NCBI GenBank assembly: GCA_016721765.1
Contig: JADKHO010000001.1
Span: 1,600,001 to 1,664,000 of the forward strand
Length of the DNA stretch: 64,000 nucleotides
DNA from: Bacteroidota bacterium
GTDB taxonomy: Bacteria; Bacteroidota; Bacteroidia; UBA4408
Direction of reading: 5' to 3'
Of the stretch, positions 18,192 through 26,011 are shown in pieces. Each line of letters opens with the position of its first letter. Position 1 is the first letter of the stretch. The translations under genes and the position numbers were made by a program. Under the pieces are notes generated by a model. The model did no database searches, was not told the origin of the DNA, and saw nothing but the letters and a program-made list of their open reading frames with translations.

Positions 18192-18746
18192 TTAATGCGC
18201 CAAATTTTCCTGAATCAGTTTACCCAATTCTATTAATTTGGGATGCAATATCTCCTCCTCTAATGAAAAATGTTTTCTCAAATCTTCCTCTAAATCCACA
18301 AGCTCCACATAACAAAGTTTAGCAGTGATGGTATGTAGCTTTGTAGCCACAAAAGTTGAACAAGCTATATTTAGCTTTTCCAAATCATGAATCATTTTCT
18401 CGTGTTCATGACTCATTATTCTTAACGGATTATCCACGCGTACACCAAGTGGAAAGCAACCTTGCCCATCTCCATTTTTTAAGTGAATCATTTTCCGAAT
18501 AAAAGGAAAGAGAACCGTTTCCTCTTTTTTCAAATGTTGTTCAAGGTGGTTTTGAAGATTTAAAAAATGGGAGTGCATTTCGTTTTCCAAACTTGTTTCA
18601 CTGCCTGCTTCATGAAGCATCTGAACAAAATATTGATGGATCGTTTCCATCGAATGACGTGCGAAGGAATGATGCTTTTTTTGTATGTAATCGCATAATT
18701 CATCGGCTTGTAATTCATCAAAAATAAGGAGGGGATAGTTTGCCAT
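18192..18746 (-). CDS. RIC/hemerythrin-like di-iron protein
   Basis: 184 residues, all-helical. The four-helix pattern has histidine and carboxylate ligands: YIQKKHHSF (H25/H26), HSHFLNLQNHLEQHLKKEE (H71, E75), MSHEHEKMIHDL (H113, H115) and HFSLEEEILHPK (H159, E163). This resembles the C-terminal domain of RIC proteins (YtfE/ScdA), which repair iron-sulfur centres after nitric oxide or oxidative damage. The N-terminal ScdA domain is absent, so a general hemerythrin-like oxygen or NO sensor is the alternative. It heads the operon with usp and cbpA under a tandem-box promoter. Confidence 0.78.
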   Translation of the reverse strand: MANYPLLIFDELQADELCDYIQKKHHSFARHSMETIHQYFVQMLHEAGSETSLENEMHSHFLNLQNHLEQHLKKEETVLFPFIRKMIHLKNGDGQGCFPLGVRVDNPLRIMSHEHEKMIHDLEKLNIACSTFVATKLHTITAKLCYVELVDLEEDLRKHFSLEEEILHPKLIELGKLIQENLAH

Positions 18747-18764
18747 AGTGAAATTTGTTTTTCA

Positions 18765-18829
18765 CAAAATTAAGCCCACCACAAGAAACTGAATATGATG
18801 CGAGTCAATAAATTATATGATTACCATCA
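18765..18829 (-). promoter_or_regulatory. RIC-like operon promoter: tandem TGAY-N4-RTCA boxes plus -7 element
   Basis: Boxes at 18796-18807 (TGATGCGAGTCA) and 18818-18829 (TGATTACCATCA), 22 bp apart. The minus-strand -7 element TAATTTTG is at 18765-18772. The proximal centre to -7 distance is 36.5 bp, identical to the ccoS and DUF2892 promoters. The start codon at 18746 follows after a short A-rich leader. Confidence 0.85.
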
Positions 18830-19119
18830 TACTTGACATTCAGATTGTTATGCGGAATGTTTCCAATGGTAAGGTACGAGTGTATTCATGCATTTCCCAA
18901 ATTCCAATTCCCCAAAAGGTAAAATCAAAACACCCTTTTAAGTATTTAATTGGATTTTATTTCTAATGCTAGGAATGCCGTCTATTTGGCTTGGATGACT
19001 AAAAATTATATCCAAAAAACAGGATTAGAAAGTGTACTATAAATTACTTTCCTTTTGTTCGGAAACATTGCCTATTTTAGCATGCGCTTGTCTCACTAGT
19101 TTAGTCGAAATTAAAGAAC

Positions 19120-19162
19120 TGATCTAAGTCATATTTTTTTATTTAGATAGAAATTAATTTCG
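19120..19162 (+). promoter_or_regulatory. Kinase operon promoter: single TGAY-N4-RTCA box plus -7-like element
   Basis: Box at 19120-19131 (TGATCTAAGTCA) and TAATTTCG at 19155-19162, one base off TAATTTTG. The box centre is 36.5 bp from the end of the -7-like element, the same as in the four tandem promoters. The expected distal position (19098-19109) is not a match. A weaker, singly controlled promoter suggests autoregulation. Confidence 0.7.
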
Positions 19163-19212
19163 CCGGTTAAAACAGTAGCGACAAGACCGTGGAACATAGC
19201 GAAATAAAAAGA

Positions 19213-20394
19213 ATGGAAAGCAAAGAGGGCTCTGGTGCACTTTTTCTATTTGCAACGGAAGGGATTTTGGTTGTTAATGAAGGAGGTGAGATTATTCGTA
19301 TCAATCCAAGCGCCGAAAAGCTATTTGGCTATGCAAAGGATGAGTTATTAAAGAAAAAAATTGAAACGCTTATCCCAAAGCGACTTTCTGCCAAACATGT
19401 GGGCCAACGCGATCACTATAGCCATCATCCGCACGCACGTTCCATGGGCTCCGGTATGGAGTTATTCGGGTTGAGAAAAGATGGTACTGAGTTCCCGCTT
19501 GAAATAAGTTTGAGTCCATTTAAGAGTGCAACCGGTAACTATGTTATTGCCTTTATTGTGGATATCACTGTCAGAAAGCAAGCGGAGGATAAAATGAAAA
19601 ATTATTCTACAGAACTCGAAAAGCAAGTTAAAAACCGAACACTTATTTTAGAAGAAGCAATTGAAGAGCTCGAAAAAACAAAGATAGATTTGCGAAATGC
19701 CTTAGAAAAGGAAAAGGATTTAAACGAATTGAAATCACGCTTTGTCTCGATGGCTTCTCACGAATTCCGTACCCCTTTAACCGCAATTATATCATCCCTT
19801 TCGCTGGTTACCAAATATGGAGAGCAAAATGATAAGGATAATCAAATGCGTCACGTTTCACGCATTAAAAAATCGGTAAATAACCTTACCGATATTTTGA
19901 ATGATTTTTTATCGGTAAGTAAATTAGAAGAAGGAAAATTAGAAAACCTTCCCGAAACAATAAACCTAAAAAATGTCATAAGCGATATTCTTTCGGAAAT
20001 GCAGTTCATGGTTACCGAAGGGCAAAAATTGGAATACAAGCACAATGGAAAAGAAGAAGCGATAGTTGATAAAAAATTATTGAAAAATATTTTGTTTAAT
20101 TTGATTTCAAATGCCATTAAATTCTCACCCGATGGTGGGCTTATTGAAGTGAGCTCACACGTGCACAGTTCAACTATAAAAGTTAGTGTGAAAGATAGTG
20201 GAATAGGTATTTCAAAAGAAGATCAAAAGCATTTGTTTGAACGTTTTTTTAGAGGACACAACGCAACGCATATTCAAGGCACCGGTTTAGGATTAAACAT
20301 TGTGACTAAATATACTGAACTCATGAATGGCTCTATAGATTTTGAAAGCAAAGAAAATAAAGGAACAACCTTCACTATAATAATTCCCCAATAA
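19213..20394 (+). CDS. Cytoplasmic PAS-domain histidine kinase
   Basis: About 393 residues, no membrane segment. A PAS domain (about 8-120), coiled coil (125-172), HisKA with SHEFRTP (phosphorylated H183) and HATPase with the N-box LISNAIKFSPDGG (N300), DSGIG (328-332) and GTGLGLN (356-362). The PAS domain aligns with FixL such that H62 matches the haem-ligand histidine with the same 26-residue distance to the RKDG/RRDG motif, but the distal FixL arginine is a methionine (M82). I chose the ATG at 19213 because an A-rich leader precedes it; an in-frame GTG at 19189 adds 8 residues. The response regulator gene follows after 33 bases. Confidence 0.87.
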   Translation: MESKEGSGALFLFATEGILVVNEGGEIIRINPSAEKLFGYAKDELLKKKIETLIPKRLSAKHVGQRDHYSHHPHARSMGSGMELFGLRKDGTEFPLEISLSPFKSATGNYVIAFIVDITVRKQAEDKMKNYSTELEKQVKNRTLILEEAIEELEKTKIDLRNALEKEKDLNELKSRFVSMASHEFRTPLTAIISSLSLVTKYGEQNDKDNQMRHVSRIKKSVNNLTDILNDFLSVSKLEEGKLENLPETINLKNVISDILSEMQFMVTEGQKLEYKHNGKEEAIVDKKLLKNILFNLISNAIKFSPDGGLIEVSSHVHSSTIKVSVKDSGIGISKEDQKHLFERFFRGHNATHIQGTGLGLNIVTKYTELMNGSIDFESKENKGTTFTIIIPQ

Positions 20395-20427
20395 AATTAA
20401 TCAATCATCCCCAATCAAAATTGACCT

Positions 20428-21489
20428 ATGAATAAAAAAATTCTCCTAATTGAAGATAATGAGGATGTGCGCGAAAATACGGCCGAAATTCTTGGACTGG
20501 CACAGTATCAGGTATACACCGCAAAAAACGGAAAAGAAGGCGTTGAAATGGTCCAAAAAGAACAACCTGATTTAATTATTTGCGACATCATGATGCCTGT
20601 GCTCGATGGATATGGTGTCTTGCACATGCTATCTAAAAACGAAAAAACAGCGAGCATCCCCTTCATATTTTTAAGCGCAAAGGCCGAACGAACCGACCTT
20701 CGCAAAGGAATGGAATTAGGTGCCGATGATTACCTAACCAAACCTTTTGACGATGTGGAATTGCTAAATGCAATTGAAAGCCGACTCAAAAAAAACAATA
20801 TTCTTCGTAAGGAATTTACTAAAAATATTGACGGTTTAAGCGATTTTATAAATGAAGCCAAAGGTATTGAATCGCTCAAAAAACTTTCTGAAGAGCGCGA
20901 TATCAGAGTGTATAAAAAGAAGGACGATATTTACATGGAAGGTACCTTTCCTAAAGGTGTGTACTTTGTGAATAAGGGAAAAATAAAAATACACAGGGCA
21001 AATGAAGCCGGAAAGGAACTAATAACAGAGTTACACAAAGAGGGTGATTTTTTCGGGTACCTTTCACTGCTTCAAAATGAAAAATACACCAGTACCGCTA
21101 CTGCGTTAGAAGAATCAGAAATATTTATTATTCCCAAAGACGACTTTTTTTCACTGCTTTATAAAAATGCAGAGGTTGCTCGAAAGTTTATTGAAATTCT
21201 ATCCAATAATTTACTCGAAAACGAAAAGGAATTAGTCAAGCTTGCCTATAATTCAGTTCGTAAAAGAGTGGCTGAGGCATTGGTGAAACTCTCCGATAAG
21301 TATAAAAAGGAAATGGACCAAAAGTTTAGCATGAATGTTTCTCGCGAAGATTTAGCAAACTTAGTGGGTACCGCTACTGAAACCGTAATTCGAACCTTGA
21401 GCGATTTTAAAGATGAAAGCTTAATCGATATTAAAGGTGGTTCAATTACCATCTTGAACTATGAAAAGCTCACTCGAATGAAAAACTAA
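20428..21489 (+). CDS. Response regulator fused to Crp/Fnr-type DNA-binding protein
   Basis: 353 residues. The receiver domain (1-122) has E9/D10, phospho-acceptor D53 in ICDIMMP, S83 and K105. A cyclic-nucleotide-binding-fold domain (about 150-265) is followed by a Crp-type helix-turn-helix (about 275-345) with SREDLANLVGTATETVIRTLSDF. The recognition helix keeps E318 and R322, the equivalents of CRP E181/R185 and FNR E209/R213 that read the TGA half-site; the FNR Ser212 position is I321. The FNR-type cysteines for a 4Fe-4S cluster are missing, so the signal probably arrives by phosphorylation from the adjacent PAS kinase. Candidate regulator of the TGAY-N4-RTCA promoters in this window. Confidence 0.9.
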   Translation: MNKKILLIEDNEDVRENTAEILGLAQYQVYTAKNGKEGVEMVQKEQPDLIICDIMMPVLDGYGVLHMLSKNEKTASIPFIFLSAKAERTDLRKGMELGADDYLTKPFDDVELLNAIESRLKKNNILRKEFTKNIDGLSDFINEAKGIESLKKLSEERDIRVYKKKDDIYMEGTFPKGVYFVNKGKIKIHRANEAGKELITELHKEGDFFGYLSLLQNEKYTSTATALEESEIFIIPKDDFFSLLYKNAEVARKFIEILSNNLLENEKELVKLAYNSVRKRVAEALVKLSDKYKKEMDQKFSMNVSREDLANLVGTATETVIRTLSDFKDESLIDIKGGSITILNYEKLTRMKN

Positions 21490-21495
21490 TTATAC

Positions 21496-21560
21496 TGACT
21501 TAAGTCATATTACTTTCTGATAGCTGTCATTTGATTACCTGCGTGTTGACGCTAATTTTG
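21496..21560 (+). promoter_or_regulatory. Promoter of unknown gene: tandem TGAY-N4-RTCA boxes plus -7 element
   Basis: Boxes at 21496-21507 (TGACTTAAGTCA, a perfect palindrome) and 21518-21529 (TGATAGCTGTCA), 22 bp apart. TAATTTTG lies at 21553-21560, ending 36.5 bp from the proximal box centre. It starts 6 bases after the end of the receiver-Crp gene and points into the gene at 21628. Confidence 0.85.
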
Positions 21561-21627
21561 AACCATTAATACATATTATTGTTTCAACTAAAGGCTCACT
21601 ATTTTGCTCTATCAACCCGCGATTATT

Positions 21628-21999
21628 ATGAAGGTAACTATTAACGACAGCAGGAAAATTTCTGCAATTCAGGAAGAATTTAATGCTGCTTTTCCTTACC
21701 TGAAACTTGAGTTTTTTGAGAAACCACACAAACCCGGTGGAGCATCTCCAAAGCGTACTGTGCGTCACAATAGCAAAACCCTTGGTGAGTGCAGAACGCT
21801 GCATAATAAAGGACGAATTGTGATTACACCTGACATGACTGTTACAGATTTGGAACAGAGCTTTAATACTATTTATGGGCTTGGCGTTCAAGTGTTTCGT
21901 AAATCCGGAAAAATTTGGCTGGAAACAACGGTCACAGATGGATGGACCCTTGAAGAACAAAATCGTCAAGGTGAAGAATTAAGTAGCGTGAAATCCTAA
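21628..21999 (+). CDS. Unknown small soluble protein under the tandem-box promoter
   Basis: 123 residues from the ATG at 21628 (MKVTINDSRK); an in-frame upstream non-ATG start at 21604 adds 8 residues and is less likely. I do not recognise the family. No signal peptide or membrane helix. The sequence alternates helix and strand (IQEEFNAAFPYLKLEFFEK; GRIVITPDMTVTDLEQSFNTIYGLGVQVFRKSGKIWLETT) with a basic, glycine-rich loop (PHKPGGASPKRTVRHNSK, about 33-50), suggesting a compact alpha/beta protein that might contact nucleic acid or a partner. It stands immediately behind the regulator gene and shares its predicted control with the cbb3 and RIC operons, so a role in low-oxygen or redox physiology is inferred. 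Confidence 0.75.
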   Translation: MKVTINDSRKISAIQEEFNAAFPYLKLEFFEKPHKPGGASPKRTVRHNSKTLGECRTLHNKGRIVITPDMTVTDLEQSFNTIYGLGVQVFRKSGKIWLETTVTDGWTLEEQNRQGEELSSVKS

Positions 22000-22062
22000 A
22001 TGCAGTGAGAAATTCGCTTGATTTACTTTGACAGAAAATCATGGCGAAAGCATAAGCACTTT

Positions 22063-23340
22063 TTATAGTAACAGGTTGATAGGCTTTTCTAAATACGATT
22101 TTAAAGTTTGTAAAAAAGCAGCTCCACTGGCACCATCTACAACACGGTGATCACAACTTAAGGTTACTTTCATCAAGTTTCCAACAGCCAATTGCCCATT
22201 CTTCACAACTGCCCCTTGTTTTATCCCACCAACTGCAAGTATACATGCGTCTGGTGGATTAATAATCGCTGTAAATTCATCAATTCCAAACATTCCTAAG
22301 TTGGAAATCGTAAAGGTATTTCCTTCCCATTCCGCAGGCTGAAGCTTTTTTTCTTTTGCTTTTTGACCCAAGGATTTTACTTCCACGGAGAGTTGAGCCA
22401 AAGATATACCATCTGCAAAGCGCACAACCGGAACAAGCAAGCCATCTTCTACCGCAACCGCTACTCCAATATGAATGTGCTGATTAAAACGAATTTTATC
22501 GCCCAGCCAAGAGGAATTTATTTTTGGATGTTTCCGCAATGCCAGCGCTGCCGCTTTAATCACAAAATCATTAAAAGAAATTTTTACCGGAGAGCTTTCG
22601 TTAATATCATTTCGTGCCTCAATGGCTTTGTCCATGTTGATTTCCATGGTGAGGTAAAAATGCGGTGCGCTAAATTTACTTTCTGCCAATCTGCGCGCAA
22701 TGGTTTTTCGCATTTGGGATACAGCTTCTTCTGTAAAGCTTTCAACACCAACAAATCCTGAACTAGAATTTGAAGATCCGGTATAATTTAATGCGGGATT
22801 GTAATTCTCTATGTCTCGTTTCACGATTCTTCCTTCGTCACCGCTTCCGCGCACCCCCATAATATCAATCCCTTTTTCTTCCGCTAATTTTTTTGCAAGC
22901 GGAGAAACTTTTGTTCTACCATCCGCCGCATCCGAAACTGTTGTTTTTGTAATAACGGCTGCTGCTAAAGGTTTAACCGGTTCAGGTTTGGTAACTTCTG
23001 TTGCTTTTGCTGGTGCGACTTTTTCAACAATTTTTTCAGTGCTTTTTTCTGCCGCAGGTGCTGCTGTTTGTGCTCCTGCCAACAATGCCTTTATATCTTC
23101 TCCTTTTTCACCGAGGATGGCAAGAATAGAATCTACCGGTGCGCCTTTACCTTCTTCCACGCCAATATAAAGCAATACACCATCCTGAAAAGATTCAAAT
23201 TCCATGGTAGCTTTATCTGTTTCAATATCTGCCAACAACTGACCTGATTTTACTACATCACCAACTTTCTTGTGCCACTTGCTCACCACGCCCTCTGTCA
23301 TGGTATCACTCAATTTGGGCATCTTTACTACTTCAGCCAT
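22063..23340 (-). CDS. pdhC: Pyruvate dehydrogenase E2 (dihydrolipoamide acetyltransferase)
   Basis: About 425 residues from the start MAEVVKMPKLSDTM. Lipoyl domain 1-80 with lipoylated lysine in ETDKATME (K43), an Ala/Pro/Lys-rich hinge (about 90-125), an E3/E1-binding domain (about 130-170, VSPLAKKLAEEKGID...GEGRI-like pattern) and the catalytic domain to the end with SCDHRVVDGA. An upstream in-frame ATG at 23388 would add 16 non-conserved residues; it is rejected because a TATTTTTG -7 element (23386-23393) overlaps it. It follows pdhA by 99 bases. It transfers acetyl groups to CoA in the pyruvate dehydrogenase complex. Confidence 0.93.
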   Translation of the reverse strand: MAEVVKMPKLSDTMTEGVVSKWHKKVGDVVKSGQLLADIETDKATMEFESFQDGVLLYIGVEEGKGAPVDSILAILGEKGEDIKALLAGAQTAAPAAEKSTEKIVEKVAPAKATEVTKPEPVKPLAAAVITKTTVSDAADGRTKVSPLAKKLAEEKGIDIMGVRGSGDEGRIVKRDIENYNPALNYTGSSNSSSGFVGVESFTEEAVSQMRKTIARRLAESKFSAPHFYLTMEINMDKAIEARNDINESSPVKISFNDFVIKAAALALRKHPKINSSWLGDKIRFNQHIHIGVAVAVEDGLLVPVVRFADGISLAQLSVEVKSLGQKAKEKKLQPAEWEGNTFTISNLGMFGIDEFTAIINPPDACILAVGGIKQGAVVKNGQLAVGNLMKVTLSCDHRVVDGASGAAFLQTLKSYLEKPINLLL

Positions 23341-23385
23341 TTTTAATTTTGGAATTTTAATTTTTGATTTTAGAAATTCCGGCAA

Positions 23386-23393
23386 CAAAAATA
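23386..23393 (-). promoter_or_regulatory. Candidate -7 element for the E2 gene
   Basis: TATTTTTG on the minus strand, 45 bases upstream of the E2 start at 23340. Matches TAnnTTTG. It argues for a separate E2 transcript and against the longer E2 start. Confidence 0.4.
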
Positions 23394-23439
23394 TGTGCGG
23401 AAAAGTCTATAAAAACGTATATCTTATTTAGTGGTGTAT

Positions 23440-24465
23440 TTATTCTATAATGTAAGGATAATCTTCTTGGGTATAAACATCCTTATACAGCTCAGAAATA
23501 TCCGGATAAGGTGAATCTTCTCCAAACTGAACTGATTCGTCAACAAGCCCCTTTATTTTAGCATCTATTGCTCCAATTTCGGATTCGCTTGCCCATTTAT
23601 TTTTTTGAATTGTAGCTAACACCTGTTCAATTGGGTCTTTCGATTTATATTCTTCAACTTCTTCTTTCGAACGATAATTAGCCGGATCACTCATGGAATG
23701 ACCTTTATAGCGATAAGTTTTCATTTCCAATAAAGTTGGACCATCTCCGCGAACAGCACGGTCATAAGCTTCTTTAGTAGCATCAGCAACCGCTTCACAA
23801 CTCATTCCATCTACCGGAAAAGAAGGCATTTCATAGCCGGCACCAATTTTATATAAATCATGCACATTGCTGGTACGTTCAACAGAGGTTCCCATGGCAT
23901 ATTGGTTATTCTCAATCACAAAAATTACCGGCAATTTCCACAACATAGCCATGTTGAAAGCTTCATGCAAAGCCCCTTGACGAATGGCTCCATCGCCCAT
24001 ATAACACAAGGTAACATTTTTGGTTCCATTAAATTTTTCTGCGAATGCAATCCCGGCACCTAATGGAATTTGCCCCCCCACAATACCATGTCCTCCAAAA
24101 AAGCGAAACTCCTTACTAAACATGTGCATGCTTCCACCTTTGCCTTTACTGCAACCGGTTGCTTTTGCCATTAATTCAGCCATCACATATTTAGGATGCA
24201 TTCCTTTTGCCAATGGATGCGCATGATCACGGTAGGCCGATATCATATTATCATCTTTCTTAATAATTGCCATCGCTCCGGCTAAAATCGCTTCTTGGCC
24301 AATGTACAAATGGCAAAATCCCTTTATCTTTTGCTGAATATATAGTTGACTTGCCTTTTCTTCGAATTTACGCATAAGTTGCATATTCTCATACCACATC
24401 AGGTAAGTCTCCCGTCCGTATTTTTCTACTGTTTTTGGTGTCTTTTTGGTAATCGTTTTTTCCAT
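23440..24465 (-). CDS. pdhA: Pyruvate dehydrogenase E1 component, alpha subunit
   Basis: 341 residues with the thiamine-diphosphate motif GDGAIRQGALHEAFNMAMLWKLPVIFVIENN, the MHMFSKEFRFFGGHGIVGGQ segment and the phosphorylation-loop-like YRYKGHSMSDPANYRSKEE. It forms the alpha2-beta2 E1 that decarboxylates pyruvate. The beta subunit gene is not adjacent; the neighbour is E2. This alpha-then-E2 order, with the beta subunit encoded elsewhere, is something I recall for several Bacteroidota. Upstream lies an outer-membrane barrel gene after 126 bases. Confidence 0.94.
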   Translation of the reverse strand: MEKTITKKTPKTVEKYGRETYLMWYENMQLMRKFEEKASQLYIQQKIKGFCHLYIGQEAILAGAMAIIKKDDNMISAYRDHAHPLAKGMHPKYVMAELMAKATGCSKGKGGSMHMFSKEFRFFGGHGIVGGQIPLGAGIAFAEKFNGTKNVTLCYMGDGAIRQGALHEAFNMAMLWKLPVIFVIENNQYAMGTSVERTSNVHDLYKIGAGYEMPSFPVDGMSCEAVADATKEAYDRAVRGDGPTLLEMKTYRYKGHSMSDPANYRSKEEVEEYKSKDPIEQVLATIQKNKWASESEIGAIDAKIKGLVDESVQFGEDSPYPDISELYKDVYTQEDYPYIIE

Positions 24466-24591
24466 TTCTATCTTTTTTATCGGAATAACAAGAGTGCGAA
24501 TTTAATATAAAATCAAATAACATAAGGGAAGCAAATGATTCGGCTAGTCTAATCCCAAATTTATTAAAGCATTGTTTTATTTTCTTTGAAT

Positions 24592-25434
24592 CTAAAATTT
24601 CAATCCTAATATAATTCCTAAGCCCGATAATGTTGTTTTTTTATAAGGGTCTGAATCCCCGGCAATTTCAATATAATCTTTTTTCTTGTCAGCTTTCTCT
24701 GTAATATCAAAAATGCTTGCAGTATAATAACCCTTAAACGAAAGTTCAGTATTATCCGTTGCCATTATATAGTAGCCTAAAGATAAAAAATAATTGAATG
24801 TGATATGGTTGGTCGAGATATAGGTAGTTTTATCTTTTCTAATTTCCTTATAATCCAAACGCGGAATATCTTCTAAAATGATATATACATTTGAATAATT
24901 GTCGTCCGGATACATTCCTTTGGTTTCATAAGAGCCCTCTCCCTTAATTTCTGCAATAGCTACATAATTCGCTAATAAACCAAACTCTGAGAAGCATCCC
25001 TGTTCAATGGAACGCGAAAAATTTTTTCGCAGAGCTATAGGCACCGAAATAGTGGTGATTTTTCGATGGTCTTTAAATTTGCTCTCCACTAATGGAAAGT
25101 AAGAATAGCCATCAATGTCTTGTTTCATCGAAAGTGCCTTAAAAAAGCCATTGCTTTCCGATAAAGTGGAATACTTTAGGTAACTAATTCCTGTTAAGAA
25201 ATAAACCGATGAGCTTAAAGGGTACAAAACATGCAGTTCTCCGCAAATATTCGACTCATTCTTTGTTTTTAAAGCTTCGTCTTTTTCGTAGTTCTCGTTC
25301 TTAATTTTTGTGCTCAAATATCCTGCACTAATTGACCATGACCATTTTTTTTCTGCAATAACCTCTTGCCCTTTCAGACCATTTAGGAATACAAAAAAAA
25401 ATAAAACAAAGGTTGTTTTGGTAGCCTGTGCCAT
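24592..25434 (-). CDS. Outer-membrane beta-barrel protein, unknown role
   Basis: 280 residues: signal peptide (about 1-22, ending LKGQ) then alternating hydrophobic strands such as WSISAGYLSTKIKN, VYFLTGISYLKYS, LSFKGYYTASIF and a terminal LGIILGLKF ending in Phe, as expected for a Bam-inserted barrel. It resembles the broad PorT/outer-membrane-protein beta-barrel families of Bacteroidota but shows no specific signature. It begins 6 bases after cdd, so the two are probably co-transcribed. Function unknown. Confidence 0.75.
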   Translation of the reverse strand: MAQATKTTFVLFFFVFLNGLKGQEVIAEKKWSWSISAGYLSTKIKNENYEKDEALKTKNESNICGELHVLYPLSSSVYFLTGISYLKYSTLSESNGFFKALSMKQDIDGYSYFPLVESKFKDHRKITTISVPIALRKNFSRSIEQGCFSEFGLLANYVAIAEIKGEGSYETKGMYPDDNYSNVYIILEDIPRLDYKEIRKDKTTYISTNHITFNYFLSLGYYIMATDNTELSFKGYYTASIFDITEKADKKKDYIEIAGDSDPYKKTTLSGLGIILGLKF

Positions 25435-25440
25435 TGAAAT

Positions 25441-25926
25441 TTATTTTAATGATTTGGAGCTAAAAAGCAAAGGAAGAGTTGATTTCACACTTTCCAATAC
25501 CCAAATCTCCTCACAATCCGCACATAAAATTAAACGGATGTCGGAATTGGATTTTGTTTCGTATTCACTCATTACCTGTCGACAGGATCCACAAGGTGTT
25601 ATAGGCGAATCAATCCTTGCATTTAAAGAAAATGCGGTAACTGCCATTGTTTTTATTTTTACTCCAGGATAATTTGCACCTGCTGCAAATACTGCCACTC
25701 GTTCAGCACAAATTCCCGAAGGATAAGCTGCATTCTCCTGATTATTGCCTTTAATAATTACTCCATTCTCAAGCAATACTGCTGCTCCAACATTAAAATG
25801 CGAATAGGGTGCATAAGCCCCTTTTGCGGCCTCTCGTGCCTGCTGAACTAAATTTTGATCTTCTGCACTCAGCTCTTTTATTGAAGGATAAACCTTCACC
25901 TCTGTTTCTACTTTGAATGTTTTCAT
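25441..25926 (-). CDS. cdd: Cytidine deaminase
   Basis: 161-residue zinc enzyme converting cytidine or deoxycytidine to uridine in pyrimidine salvage. Zinc ligands and catalytic glutamate are visible in GICAERVAVF (C73, E75) and TPCGSCRQVM (C112, C115); FNVGAAVLLENG and NQENAAYPSG are also family-typical. Length is slightly above the usual 130-150 because of an N-terminal extension. It heads the cdd-barrel pair and is divergent from the aryl-sulfotransferase gene. Confidence 0.95.
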   Translation of the reverse strand: MKTFKVETEVKVYPSIKELSAEDQNLVQQAREAAKGAYAPYSHFNVGAAVLLENGVIIKGNNQENAAYPSGICAERVAVFAAGANYPGVKIKTMAVTAFSLNARIDSPITPCGSCRQVMSEYETKSNSDIRLILCADCEEIWVLESVKSTLPLLFSSKSLK

Positions 25927-26011
25927 GAGCTAAAAATAGGAAATAAAACTTTTACCTTAATAATTCCGGTTGCTTCAAACTTTCACCTACTAAAATTAAA
26001 CTTTCACCCTT

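Larger units (their letters stand above)
18747..19188. other. 442-base divergent regulatory region
   Basis: Contains the RIC-like operon promoter on its left (18765-18829) and the histidine kinase promoter on its right (19120-19162). The middle (about 18840-19115) has no ORF, RNA gene or clear repeat that I can see. Both divergent units therefore appear to answer to the same regulator. Confidence 0.65.

Noticed and set aside
19098..19109. Possible distal TGAY-N4-RTCA box for the kinase promoter at the 22-bp spacing
   Set aside because: The sequence AGTTTAGTCGAA does not match either half-site, so I count this promoter as single-box.
19213..20394. Firm annotation of the kinase as an oxygen-sensing FixL
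   Set aside because: The aligned histidine is also common in non-haem PAS domains and the distal arginine is missing.
23341..23388. Upstream start for the E2 gene
   Set aside because: The extra 16 residues are not part of a lipoyl domain and a -7 element overlaps the codon; MAEVVKMPKLSD is the conserved start.
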